Source: Tolypothrix sp. PCC 7712
GTDB taxonomy: Bacteria > Cyanobacteriota > Cyanobacteriia > Cyanobacteriales > Nostocaceae
NCBI RefSeq assembly: GCF_025860405.1
Contig: NZ_CP063785.1
Location: 5,643,390 to 5,707,389, forward strand
Reading direction: 5' to 3'
Length of the DNA: 64,000 bases
The notes under the pieces are model-generated. The model made no database searches and was not told the DNA's origin. It was given only the letters and a program-made list of their open reading frames with translations. This document shows, piece after piece, positions 35,267 through 44,255 of this stretch; within the stretch, counting starts at the first letter, position 1; each line of letters starts with the position of its first letter. Position numbers and translations under genes: made by a program.

Positions 35267-36655
35267 ATGGCTTTCCCCGGCGCATTGCATCAAATCAGCG
35301 ACAGCAATCAAGCAATATTCGAGTTGATTGCAAGTTTAGATGAGTGTTTTATTACTGGTTTTGCGAATTTAGATGAGCAACATTTACAAACTTTACAGGC
35401 TTTGGGGCGTGTATTTACTGGCACACCTCTACAGCAATCTTTAGTTGATGCGACTGCAGCAATTACCACAAATGAGTTTGTAGATAAGCATTTTGCAGTT
35501 TTGGCTACTGTGCGGGCTGCAATTCAAGGAGCTATATTTGATACCTTATTATCTCAGGCGCGGAGTTTGTTAGGACGCAAAGAAACGGCTGAGATAGAGT
35601 TGGACTATGAAACTGACGAACCGCCAAATAACCTCAAAGTGCTGCTAGCAAGTGTGCGTCACTGGTTAATGGAAATTGCTTTGGTAGGTTATGCACGTTT
35701 GGATATCGCAACTTTGGTTCCATTTTTAGGGACACTTGAACAAATCCAAGCGGAACCTTTATTAGTCAGACAAGCTGCTTTACTGACTGGCTATTTTAAT
35801 GAATTGATGGGAAATCTTCCCGTGGCTGATAGCGCCACAATTCCCCGATATCGCTGGGTTGATTTGTGGACACAGGCGATGTTAGGAACTGTGCGCCCAG
35901 CAATTTTACCGAAATCACAGTTAATATCGGGTAATTTAGAAATTTTAGGTTTAGATTTACGCCAACACGCCAACTTAGTTAGCTTTACAGCCTATGGTTT
36001 GCTAGATGCGAATCATCAAACTCAGTTGGTGCGAGTTAGCCAGTCAGCTTACAAGGTAGATGCAATTAATAATGAGCAAATTTGGTTGCTATTTCCCAAT
36101 GCGGCTGTGTTATTAGATGCTTTTGCACAAAACCGGGTATTGCAGATTCAAGATGTACCCTTGCTACCTACCGGAGATTTATTGTGGCAAGGTCAAGGCG
36201 AACTTGGTCAAAATTATAACTTGATGAAGCGGGCGGCGGAATTTTTTGCTGAGAATACAAGTAATAGCTGGATTTATTCTACAGTGGCCGCGTGCGATCG
36301 CCATCCCATCCAAATTGCGGAACCGATATATCTCAGTAATTATCAAGTCGTGAAAAATGACGAGAATATTGTTTTAAGTTGGGGTGATGCGGGTGAACTT
36401 AGCATTGCTAGTGAACGTCTCAGCAGTTTATCAGAATTAAATTTAGACATAATTGCCAAATCTCAGCAAATCTTCGGCTTATTACGCTTCGATGCGGGTA
36501 AATGGTCAATCCAACCTTTAGCAGTAGCAGTGAAAAACAAAATCACATCTACCGGACAAACCGCAGCGTCTGTCATTGCGAAAAAAGATTCCATTAAAAA
36601 TAGCGTCGTGGGAATCTTACAAGAACGTTCTAGCCGACTACTGCGTAAGAGTTGA
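35267..36655 (+). CDS. Unknown protein of the MoxR-VWA cassette (462 residues)
   Basis: I do not recognise a domain. It is predicted mixed alpha/beta: a helical N-terminal half (about 1-240, with runs such as FAVLATVRAAIQGAIFDTLLSQ split by charged turns) and a beta-rich C-terminal half (about 250-460) with YRWVDLWTQAMLGTVRP before it. No catalytic motif, signal peptide or membrane helix is visible. It precedes the VWA gene by 9 bases, so the two are certainly cotranscribed, and it probably works with it. In other bacteria a DUF5691 protein takes this position; I could not confirm that it belongs to that family. The start at 35267 is the only ATG near the array. Confidence 0.8.
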   Translation: MAFPGALHQISDSNQAIFELIASLDECFITGFANLDEQHLQTLQALGRVFTGTPLQQSLVDATAAITTNEFVDKHFAVLATVRAAIQGAIFDTLLSQARSLLGRKETAEIELDYETDEPPNNLKVLLASVRHWLMEIALVGYARLDIATLVPFLGTLEQIQAEPLLVRQAALLTGYFNELMGNLPVADSATIPRYRWVDLWTQAMLGTVRPAILPKSQLISGNLEILGLDLRQHANLVSFTAYGLLDANHQTQLVRVSQSAYKVDAINNEQIWLLFPNAAVLLDAFAQNRVLQIQDVPLLPTGDLLWQGQGELGQNYNLMKRAAEFFAENTSNSWIYSTVAACDRHPIQIAEPIYLSNYQVVKNDENIVLSWGDAGELSIASERLSSLSELNLDIIAKSQQIFGLLRFDAGKWSIQPLAVAVKNKITSTGQTAASVIAKKDSIKNSVVGILQERSSRLLRKS

Positions 36656-36664
36656 GGAAAAAAC

Positions 36665-38092
36665 ATGGATACAGAAAAAATTGCTCAACGCCGTCAAGTT
36701 GTATACTGGCGCTTGCTAACCAGTATGTTTGGCTTCAGCGAACAGGGTGCAAATTTTGAACAAATGGCGACAGAAGCTGTCAGCGAGTTAAATTTACCTC
36801 AATTAATCCTCGACCCTAATATTAGTATTGAAAACTTACTCCACCGCTACCCAGAATTAGCAGCTGATTTTAATAATCCCATTATTCCCCAAGACGACAC
36901 AACACCGGAAGCTGAAACCGCTACCCTACGCCGAGGATTAGTTTTCTCTAAATTACTCCTAAATGCTTTCGGCCCCAACACCCAAACCGGAGTTGTCACC
37001 GCGCAACAATACGCGCAATGGTTAAAAGATGTAGGATTTTTAGAAAAAGCTTTGGGATGTCCCCCAGGAAGTTTACGCGGACAAGGGCCAGGAATTGGGA
37101 AAAACCCCGGACAGCAAAATCAAGGACAAGGTAGCAGTCAAAGTGGCGGTATGGGTGCGGGTTTGGGTGCTGGTGGCGGTTTCACCGTTACCGAAGAACA
37201 ACTGCGCGCCACCCTAAAAGCTTTGGAAGGCGAATTAATTCACCGCATGGCTTTACATGAAGTCCTGAAAGATGACAGGTTAGCCAGTCAACTTACACCA
37301 TCAATGGCTTTGGTGGAACAGCTATTAAGAGAAAAGGCGAATTTATCAGGAAATGCGCTGAAAAATGCTAAACGATTAATTCAGGAATATGTAGACGAAC
37401 TCGCGCAAGTACTGCGTTTACAAGTCGCGCAAGCTGTCGCTGGAAAAATTGATTATTCCGTTCCGCCAAAACGGATATTTCGCAACTTAGATTTAAAGCG
37501 GACAATTTGGAAGAATTTAACTAATTGGAATCCCGAAGAACAGAGGTTATTTGTTGATAGATTGTATTACCACCATACAGCCAAGAAAAAAACACCAACT
37601 CGCATGATTGTAGTTGTTGACCAATCAGGTTCAATGGTGGATGCGATGGTGCAATGTACAATTCTCGCGTCAATTTTTGCCGGACTTCCGAATGTGGATG
37701 TGCATTTATTGGCTTTTGATACGCGAGTCATTGATTTAACAGCTTGGGTACATGACCCCTTTGAGGTTTTGTTGCGGACTCAATTAGGTGGAGGGACGCA
37801 TATTCATGCGGCGTTAGTGGAAGCTGCACAAAAGATTTTAGAACCAAATAATACGGTGATGGTGTTAATTTCGGATTTTTATGAAGGTGGTAGCGACCAA
37901 GTTTTATTTGACTATATTAAATCGTTGAAGGAGTCGGGATTGCATTTTATTCCTGTGGGTGCGGTGACGAGTTCGGGATATTTTAGTGTGAATCAATGGT
38001 TTAGGGATAAATTGAAGGAGTTGGGTATGCCGATTTTGACGGGGAGTCCGAAAAAATTAATTCAGGAGTTAAAGAAAGTAATTGTTAATTAA
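36665..38092 (+). CDS. VWA-domain protein of the MoxR-VWA cassette
   Basis: A 475-residue cytoplasmic protein. The C-terminal VWA domain (about 310-470) has an intact MIDAS metal site: DQSGSM (about 319-324), the Thr in GGGTHIH (about 378) and the Asp in VLISDFYEGG. The N-terminal half is helical, with a Gly/Gln-rich disordered linker (about 140-175, QGQGSSQSGGMGAGLGAGG). VWA proteins paired with MoxR ATPases act as adaptors that bring a target to the ATPase for remodelling or metal loading. A GAGGAAAA ribosome binding site lies before the ATG. The next gene is the MoxR ATPase. Confidence 0.92.
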   Translation: MDTEKIAQRRQVVYWRLLTSMFGFSEQGANFEQMATEAVSELNLPQLILDPNISIENLLHRYPELAADFNNPIIPQDDTTPEAETATLRRGLVFSKLLLNAFGPNTQTGVVTAQQYAQWLKDVGFLEKALGCPPGSLRGQGPGIGKNPGQQNQGQGSSQSGGMGAGLGAGGGFTVTEEQLRATLKALEGELIHRMALHEVLKDDRLASQLTPSMALVEQLLREKANLSGNALKNAKRLIQEYVDELAQVLRLQVAQAVAGKIDYSVPPKRIFRNLDLKRTIWKNLTNWNPEEQRLFVDRLYYHHTAKKKTPTRMIVVVDQSGSMVDAMVQCTILASIFAGLPNVDVHLLAFDTRVIDLTAWVHDPFEVLLRTQLGGGTHIHAALVEAAQKILEPNNTVMVLISDFYEGGSDQVLFDYIKSLKESGLHFIPVGAVTSSGYFSVNQWFRDKLKELGMPILTGSPKKLIQELKKVIVN

Positions 38093-38099
38093 CCTCTTA

Positions 38100-38172
38100 C
38101 CTCTGTGCACTCTGCGCCTCTGCGGTTAGAAAAAAATTTTTTGAACCACAGAGACGCAGAGAACGCAGAGAA
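38100..38172. repeat. Long hairpin repeat between VWA and MoxR genes
   Basis: Arms CTCTGCGCCTCTGCGGTT and AACCACAGAGACGCAGAG with an AT-rich loop (AAAAAAATTTTTT). It could reduce read-through or stabilise the upstream mRNA. The same type of repeat is frequent in cyanobacteria in my memory. Confidence 0.75.
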
Positions 38173-38202
38173 AAACTATAGATAATACTTTAGGAGATAA
38201 AA

Positions 38203-39351
38203 ATGGCAAGGGTTAAGAGTAATAATACAAATGGCGCTAGCAAAGAGGTAATGTTAAGACAGCCAGCAGAAATGAAATATGCAGAAGAATTAGAATATTT
38301 AGCCTCAATTGATAAAGGTACAAAACCCTTTTCTTGGCGACTATCGCCGCAAATGGTACGCACCTTTGTATTAGGAAGTACCCCATCGCAAAAGTTAGAT
38401 AGACAAATTGAGCAGAAATGGTACGGAGATAGTGCGATCGCAGAACGTGCTATTGTCACTTTAGCTTCTGACCGTGGTTTACTGTTAATTGGTGACCCCG
38501 GTACAGGTAAAAGCTGGTTAGCAGAATTACTAGCGGCGGCGATTTCTGGGAATTCCACCTATGTAGTTCAGGGAACTGCGGGAACTACAGAAGACCAAAT
38601 TAAGTATTCTTGGAACGTGGCGATGGTAATTGCGGCTGGTCAATCCCGCGATTCTTTGATACCTTCACCAATTATGACCGCCATGCATAGCGGTGCAATG
38701 GGCAGATTTGAGGAATTGACACGCTGTACTTCCGATGTCCAAGATGCACTGATATCTATACTGAGTGAAAAGTATATTTCTATCCCAGAATTAAAGACAG
38801 ATAACGTCGCTTTTGCACAACCAGGATTTAATGTCATCGCCACAGCCAACAGCCGTGACAGGGGTGTCAATGAACTTTCTTCAGCCTTAAAACGGCGGTT
38901 TAATTTCGTACATATGCCGGTGGTGACGAATAAGAAACAGGAAAAAGAAATTATCCTGTTCCGCACCAAAGAATTAATGAACCGTCACGGCTTTGAAGTC
39001 GATGTTCCGCCAACCTTATTAGATGTATTATTGCAGACCTTTGCCGACTTGCGCGAAACCAGCGCCGCCGCTAGTTCCGATGACCAGCGTTTAGAATCGG
39101 CGCTTTCTACAGCCGAACAAATCGGTGTATTAGAAGATGCGATTTTACATAGTCGGTATTTTGGCGCGACTAATTTAGAAGCGGGTGCATTAGCCAAGTC
39201 ATTAGTCGGTACTTTAGTACGTCGTCAACCAGAAGATATTTCTGTAATGAATCAATTTTGGCACGCCGTTGTGGAGAAGCGCAGTCAAGAACAAAAAGGT
39301 GAATGGGAAGCTTTTCTCGAAGGTGGAAAACAAGCGATGGGTTTATTTTAA
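38203..39351 (+). CDS. MoxR-type AAA+ ATPase
   Basis: A 382-residue ATPase. Walker A is GDPGTGKSWLAE (about residues 107-118). The Walker B position reads MGRFEELTRCTSDVQDALIS: the usual DEhN is replaced by FEEL, which I believe is a feature of the DUF5682-linked MoxR branch. Sensor 1 is NVIATANSRDRG and the arginine-finger region is SSALKRRFNF. TAGGAG lies 9-14 bases before the ATG. MoxR proteins form hexamers that remodel partners presented by VWA proteins; the client here is probably the large DUF5682-like protein or the SWIM protein, as an inference. Confidence 0.93.
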   Translation: MARVKSNNTNGASKEVMLRQPAEMKYAEELEYLASIDKGTKPFSWRLSPQMVRTFVLGSTPSQKLDRQIEQKWYGDSAIAERAIVTLASDRGLLLIGDPGTGKSWLAELLAAAISGNSTYVVQGTAGTTEDQIKYSWNVAMVIAAGQSRDSLIPSPIMTAMHSGAMGRFEELTRCTSDVQDALISILSEKYISIPELKTDNVAFAQPGFNVIATANSRDRGVNELSSALKRRFNFVHMPVVTNKKQEKEIILFRTKELMNRHGFEVDVPPTLLDVLLQTFADLRETSAAASSDDQRLESALSTAEQIGVLEDAILHSRYFGATNLEAGALAKSLVGTLVRRQPEDISVMNQFWHAVVEKRSQEQKGEWEAFLEGGKQAMGLF

Positions 39352-39433
39352 GCAATAAATCTCTAACAGAGGTGCGCGTTAAGATGAGTGAATATCTCAA
39401 AGAACTGAATATTTACAGCTAAAGGAGAACACT

Positions 39434-40096
39434 ATGACTATTGCCGCTTCCGATACACCTTTGGCAAAATCATTACCTACAAACATTACCATACTTCAAG
39501 GCATTAACTGGGATACATATCAGAATTTAGTGCGAGATTTGGAGTCACAACCAGGAACGCGACTAACTTATGATGATGGCACGTTGGAGATTATGATGCC
39601 GCTACCACCACACGAAACTTTTAAGAAATTACTTGGTCGTTTTGTTGAAGTTACTACAGAAGAATTAGGAATTGAAATTCGTAGTTTAGGTTCTACAACT
39701 TGGACAAGAGAAGATTTACGCAAGGGTTTAGAACCAGATGAATGTTATTACATTCAAAATGAGTTAGCTGTGCGTGGTAAAGATGTAATTGATTTGACAA
39801 TTGACCCACCCCCAGATTTGGCAATTGAGGTTGATAGTACCAGTAGTTCAATGAATCGTATGGGGATTTATGCGGCGTTGGGTGTGCCGGAAGTATGGCG
39901 TTTTGATCGTGATATTTTGACAATTTTGAGTTTAGTTAATAATGACTATCAACCCTGTGAAATGTCGTTAGTGTTACCGATGTTTAATGCTGCTGTGTTG
40001 ATGAAGTTTTTGGAATTAAGTTTAACGATGGGTGAAACAAGTTTAATTCGTCATGTGCGGCAATGGGTAAGAGAAAATTTAGCTCAATCGTCATAG
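39434..40096 (+). CDS. Uma2-family PD-(D/E)XK nuclease-like protein
   Basis: A 220-residue member of the Uma2 family, very abundant in cyanobacteria and of unknown role. The nuclease-fold residues are present: GLEPDECYYIQN (about 98-109) and DLAIEVDSTSSS (about 126-137), followed by YAALGVPEVWRFD. AAAGGAG lies 7 bases before the ATG. It sits between the MoxR ATPase and the DUF5682-like protein on the same strand, but such genes are mobile and may have inserted into the cassette. Confidence 0.9.
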   Translation: MTIAASDTPLAKSLPTNITILQGINWDTYQNLVRDLESQPGTRLTYDDGTLEIMMPLPPHETFKKLLGRFVEVTTEELGIEIRSLGSTTWTREDLRKGLEPDECYYIQNELAVRGKDVIDLTIDPPPDLAIEVDSTSSSMNRMGIYAALGVPEVWRFDRDILTILSLVNNDYQPCEMSLVLPMFNAAVLMKFLELSLTMGETSLIRHVRQWVRENLAQSS

Positions 40097-40137
40097 AAAA
40101 TCAGGTATAAATTGGTAGAAACGATGCGGATGCCTTC

Positions 40138-40680
40138 TCAATCAAACTCTACAGGCCATAAATCTGAAACTGCTACTTCCCAACCTGGAAGCAGTTCGGG
40201 AACCGTTAGTACATCGCCATTGTGCAGTACTATTACCTCTTTTCCCACATTGTAAACTTCCACAATTTGCTCATCGGGATTCAGCAAAATTCCGACTTTA
40301 GTTCCCAAACTCAGAAATTCTTGAATCTTCCCTCTGATATCCTCTAAATTATCGCTGGGAGACTTAACTTTAACAATTAAATCAGGAGCCAATTGAGCAA
40401 AAGATTTGGGACTGCGACGCAAACGTTCGGCTAAAACAAATGAAGCATCTGGTGCGCGCACATCTGAGTTTGGCAATCTAAAACCAGCGCTAGAAGCTGT
40501 TATTCTGCCTAGCTTACGCGGTTTCACCCAGTTGTATAAATAGGACACGATTGTAGCAGCAACTTCATCTGATTCGTATCCTGATGGACTCATGACAATA
40601 ACATTACCTTTAACTAATTCCATGCGATAGTCGGGGTACTGTTGCTGCATTTTCTCTAAATCTTCAACTGTCAGTGACAT
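40138..40680 (-). CDS. Uma2-family protein with altered catalytic core
   Basis: A 180-residue Uma2 protein on the opposite strand to its neighbours. The start at 40680 (MSLTVEDLEKMQQQYP) is fixed by a strong GGAGG 4-6 bases upstream; a longer frame would add 29 hydrophobic residues without support. Motifs VRAPDASFVLAERL and LIVKVKSPSDNLEDIRGKI are present, but the usual DLIVEVKSPSD has Lys for the core Glu, so nuclease activity may be lost. Convergent with the other Uma2 gene, 41 bases apart; it interrupts the plus-strand cassette. Confidence 0.88.
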   Translation of the reverse strand: MSLTVEDLEKMQQQYPDYRMELVKGNVIVMSPSGYESDEVAATIVSYLYNWVKPRKLGRITASSAGFRLPNSDVRAPDASFVLAERLRRSPKSFAQLAPDLIVKVKSPSDNLEDIRGKIQEFLSLGTKVGILLNPDEQIVEVYNVGKEVIVLHNGDVLTVPELLPGWEVAVSDLWPVEFD

Positions 40681-40886
40681 AAAGCCTCCGATTCTGACAT
40701 GGGTTGTATTTATATTATGGAGAATCAATAACACGCCTACCCACAAAAGACAAATGACAAACCCCACAAGTTAACTTTATTTATTTACGCATTATCTAAA
40801 ATTCCCCAAAAAATAGCACATTAAAACCCTAAATATAATTTGAATCTCTTAATTACGAATTACGAACTACGAATTACGAATTAATT

Positions 40887-43724
40887 ATGGTTACTCTCCC
40901 AACTGCATTCAACGCACTCCAAGAACAACTCCTCAACGCGGCGGAAAAATTCGCTACCGATGCTCAACCTTTAAGCGAAATGCTAACGGCTTTAATCCAA
41001 GACGTAGAAAAAGCCAGCAGCGAACCCCTAGAAATATTCCCCGTATGTCATCACTCCCCATCCTCCGCCTTACAGATGGTGCGACGGTTACGGGAAAAAC
41101 CACCGAAAGTCATTTACTTGGAACTGTGCGAAGACTTACAAAACACCGTGGAAAATCTCCGCGATTGTAAATTACCCGTTGCTTTACAAGCCTTCGCTGC
41201 TGAATCTGAGCATTTTTCGCCGACAATCATGCCGTTGAGTGTGGTTGCACCGATTACCGAAGCTTCCGCAGAATATCAAGCGATCGCATTTGCTCTCCAA
41301 CATCCCGAAACTCAGCTAGTATTTGTAGATAGGGCGGTGGATTTTGTCTTTCAATGGGAACCCCCTGATACTAAAGTTGCTGAAGAATCGGAAGAACCTC
41401 CCAGCGATGAAGCCAAAATGCATGGTTCAGCAGTTGGTGTAGAAGTAGGTAGTCTCGTCCCCACTTTCGACCAATTTTTAAGTTTTTTACTGCGAAACTC
41501 CAATACCCGCCACTTTTCGGAATGGTGGGATGAATATGTAGAAACAGCAATTATTGGCGCAGACTACCAAACCTACCGCCAAGTCATGTTTCTCATCGGT
41601 AGCTTAATGCGCCGTTTAGGAACCCGCAACAAAGATATCGAAATCGACCGTCAGCGCGAACGCTATATGTGGACTTCCATGAAAAAACACATGGCGGCAC
41701 ATAATATTGCACCATCGGAAGCTATCTATATATGTGGTGCAGCGCACTCCGCTAGCGATGTGGCAGAATATAGCGTGACTAATAATCATCTCTGGGAAAT
41801 TCCAGAACGCACCCAAACCAAATGGTTATATGGTTTAATTCCTTCTAGTTTTGCGGCTATTGAATACCAATTTCATCACCCAGCAGGTACGGTATCCCTA
41901 GCAGAAGCAACTTGGAAAAAGAATCTCAAGGTTACGGGATTAAAGGGATTTTCGCTGAATAAAGAAGAAAAAGCAGCTAAAACAAAGCCAGTTCCTGTTA
42001 CAGCGACAAATTCCAACCTCACCGCCTTTTTAACTCGTCCCCCAGAATTAGCCAAAGCCGATACCGAACAATTATTACAATGGTGTGCTGATATTGTTGG
42101 ATTAGCGCGAAAAAATGCCTATTTAGCCAGTACCGCCGATTCTATCGCCATCTATCAAACCTCAATGCTGTTAGCTGGGATGCGAAATCGAATGCATCCC
42201 ACACCCTACGATTTTCAAGACGCAGCTATTACCTGCTTAGAAAAAGACCGTACTCCCAAAAAACGCAATATTTACCAACTTTGCCAAATTTTACTCGGAG
42301 GCGATCGCATTGGTACGGTTGGTTACGCTTCTTTACCTCCCCTAGCGCAAGATGTGTATGACAGACTTCAACCTTTAGGAGTCAACTTACTTGCACAAAC
42401 CAACCAACGCGCCTTAATGGATTTCAAACAACAGCCGGAACTTCTACCATGTTCCGATGTGCTGTGGCGATTGTACTATTTATCCGGTGATACGATTGTC
42501 AAGCCAATTATAGGCGATCGCAGTCTTGGTTCCAAACCAATTCAAGAATCTTGGGAAATTCGCATCGGTAAATACCAACGCCATCTCATTATGCTTGGTT
42601 ATGAAGGAGTTAGCATCGAGCAAGTTTTAGAACAGCGCCTTAAACAAACAGCTTTCTCTCCCCAAGCCAAAACCAGCGAGGTTCTCAAAGCCACAGAAGA
42701 TAGCATTTTATACGCGCGGAGTTTGCGACTTACCCAAGAACTCGGAGAACACGCGATTTCTCTCCTCAAACAAGAAACAGGTGTCAGCGATGCACCGCAA
42801 GTATTTGAACGAGTCCGCAGGTTAGTACACTATTACCGCGCCACACCCACAGGCTTACCACAATGGATAGAGCGTTTTGTTACCACAGGTTACGGACATT
42901 ACGCCACCTTACTACCCCAAGCCTTTGCAGATAGGGGAACCACCCCCGAACAAATCGCCGGGATGTTGAATTTTATTTTCACCTTGGAAAGTTTGGCGCT
43001 ATCTCTTGGTTGTAACCGCAGTCAATTATTAATCGGTGTTAAACAATCTAGCCAAGGTTTAGATGACCCCGCCAAAATTGGTTTATTGTGGACAACGGAA
43101 TGGTTACTCACATTAAGAAAACTAGAAGAAATTCGGGAATTCTTCAATGATGTGATTAACAACGAAATGTTAATTAAATCTTTCCCTGAATACTTAAATG
43201 GATTTATCTTATCTCTGACATTTGCACCCAGAATTAGTAAATTCGTTGTCGAACTTTTGAGTAAATTATTTGCCACAGTTCCCGATAAAATTTTATTACC
43301 TTGGCTACCAGGGTTAATTCTCAAGCTGCGACCCCATGCCCAAATTCTCCAAGCATTAATTAAAGAAGCCTCAAATAATTTCCCCAAAAACTTATCTGGC
43401 TTCAATCACTGGGTTCCCGCCTGGTCGAAACCGCAACTTGAAATTAAAGAACAAGTCAATCGAGTTGAGGCTGCACCAACACTCAGCGAAAATGAGTTAA
43501 AAATCCGAGAATTTCTGTTTAATTATCCAGCCACAACCAATGCGCTAGCCAAACTACTTGGTATTGAAAATTTAACTTGGCAAGAAAATTTAGAAACACA
43601 TCAAGCACACCAAGAAAGTTTATCTGAAACCGAACTCAAAACCCAAGAATTAATTAAGAATTATCCAGCAACATTAAATTATTTTGCTGGACTACTTAAT
43701 TCAAGCTTTAGTCATGCAAACTAG
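40887..43724 (+). CDS. DUF5682-like large protein of the MoxR-VWA cassette
   Basis: A 945-residue cytoplasmic protein. The N-terminal domain (about 40-320) has CHHSPSSALQMVRRL (about 52-66), VIYLELCED (about 76-84) and ICGAAHSASDVAEYS (about 283-297). The spacing of the HxSP, E and GxxH motifs resembles TraB/TIKI/EreA-type hydrolases, as recalled for DUF5682. A helical central part (about 380-560) and C-terminal part follow. The last 80 residues contain two copies of a SENELKIREFLFNYPAT-like motif (about 870 and 915). The ATG is preceded by an AATTACG array rather than a Shine-Dalgarno sequence. It is the last gene of the cassette. Enzyme activity is an inference from motifs; the cluster association is from memory of other genomes. 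Confidence 0.82.
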   Translation: MVTLPTAFNALQEQLLNAAEKFATDAQPLSEMLTALIQDVEKASSEPLEIFPVCHHSPSSALQMVRRLREKPPKVIYLELCEDLQNTVENLRDCKLPVALQAFAAESEHFSPTIMPLSVVAPITEASAEYQAIAFALQHPETQLVFVDRAVDFVFQWEPPDTKVAEESEEPPSDEAKMHGSAVGVEVGSLVPTFDQFLSFLLRNSNTRHFSEWWDEYVETAIIGADYQTYRQVMFLIGSLMRRLGTRNKDIEIDRQRERYMWTSMKKHMAAHNIAPSEAIYICGAAHSASDVAEYSVTNNHLWEIPERTQTKWLYGLIPSSFAAIEYQFHHPAGTVSLAEATWKKNLKVTGLKGFSLNKEEKAAKTKPVPVTATNSNLTAFLTRPPELAKADTEQLLQWCADIVGLARKNAYLASTADSIAIYQTSMLLAGMRNRMHPTPYDFQDAAITCLEKDRTPKKRNIYQLCQILLGGDRIGTVGYASLPPLAQDVYDRLQPLGVNLLAQTNQRALMDFKQQPELLPCSDVLWRLYYLSGDTIVKPIIGDRSLGSKPIQESWEIRIGKYQRHLIMLGYEGVSIEQVLEQRLKQTAFSPQAKTSEVLKATEDSILYARSLRLTQELGEHAISLLKQETGVSDAPQVFERVRRLVHYYRATPTGLPQWIERFVTTGYGHYATLLPQAFADRGTTPEQIAGMLNFIFTLESLALSLGCNRSQLLIGVKQSSQGLDDPAKIGLLWTTEWLLTLRKLEEIREFFNDVINNEMLIKSFPEYLNGFILSLTFAPRISKFVVELLSKLFATVPDKILLPWLPGLILKLRPHAQILQALIKEASNNFPKNLSGFNHWVPAWSKPQLEIKEQVNRVEAAPTLSENELKIREFLFNYPATTNALAKLLGIENLTWQENLETHQAHQESLSETELKTQELIKNYPATLNYFAGLLNSSFSHAN

Positions 43725-44255
43725 TAAAACAAGGCAAAAGTAAAAAGTAAAAAGAAAGAATAGTTATAGCACAAGCCTTTTAGCAATTACAGATGGTCTG
43801 TTTCTCTTACAAAGTTTGGCGGGACGGAAACCGACACCGCCAACTTTGCGCTATTTACGCCGATTTGTACTATTTTTTGAAATATACATTACAAATTCCT
43901 CGGGCACAACAAGGTTATACCAATTTGAAAAAAGAAGGCGACAGATAGTAGGGGCAAGGCATTGCCTTGCCCTCTAGAATATATTGATGTGTCGCAAACA
44001 TTATTTGCATTGGTATTAGGTTGATGTAAGGAAACCCAACATCCAAAAACACGTCACACAAAAACGTCCCTTTGCAATTCGGCTAGGGACGGTACATTTA
44101 ACAGTTATCAAATTCACTATTAACTTACAGCACTTTTGAAGTAAGTGAGGTACATCATGAGTAATGAGTAGGAAATTTACTTATTATTCACTACTTATTA
44201 CTCATTACTTTTTTCAATTAGTTGCTGTACCTCATAAACATCGAATCTGCTGTAT
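43725..44255. other. Intergenic repeats: family A copy 3 and dispersed pair copy 2
   Basis: Family A copy (43918-44016) has well-preserved ends ATACCAATTTGAAA and TTGCATTGGTAT, in opposite orientation to copy 1. The second repeat (44138-44257) matches 22169-22279 and reaches to the stop codon of the following minus-strand gene. The segment near 43808-43850 (CTTACAAAGTTTGGCG...CGCCAACTTTGCGC) resembles the hairpin near 49364. No gene is seen. Confidence 0.8.

Noticed and set aside
34968..35343. Frames of about 95-105 residues made of REM, WGMGNGE or SPSSPSS repeats
   Set aside because: Pure array translation on both strands, no unique sequence and overlap with the next gene.
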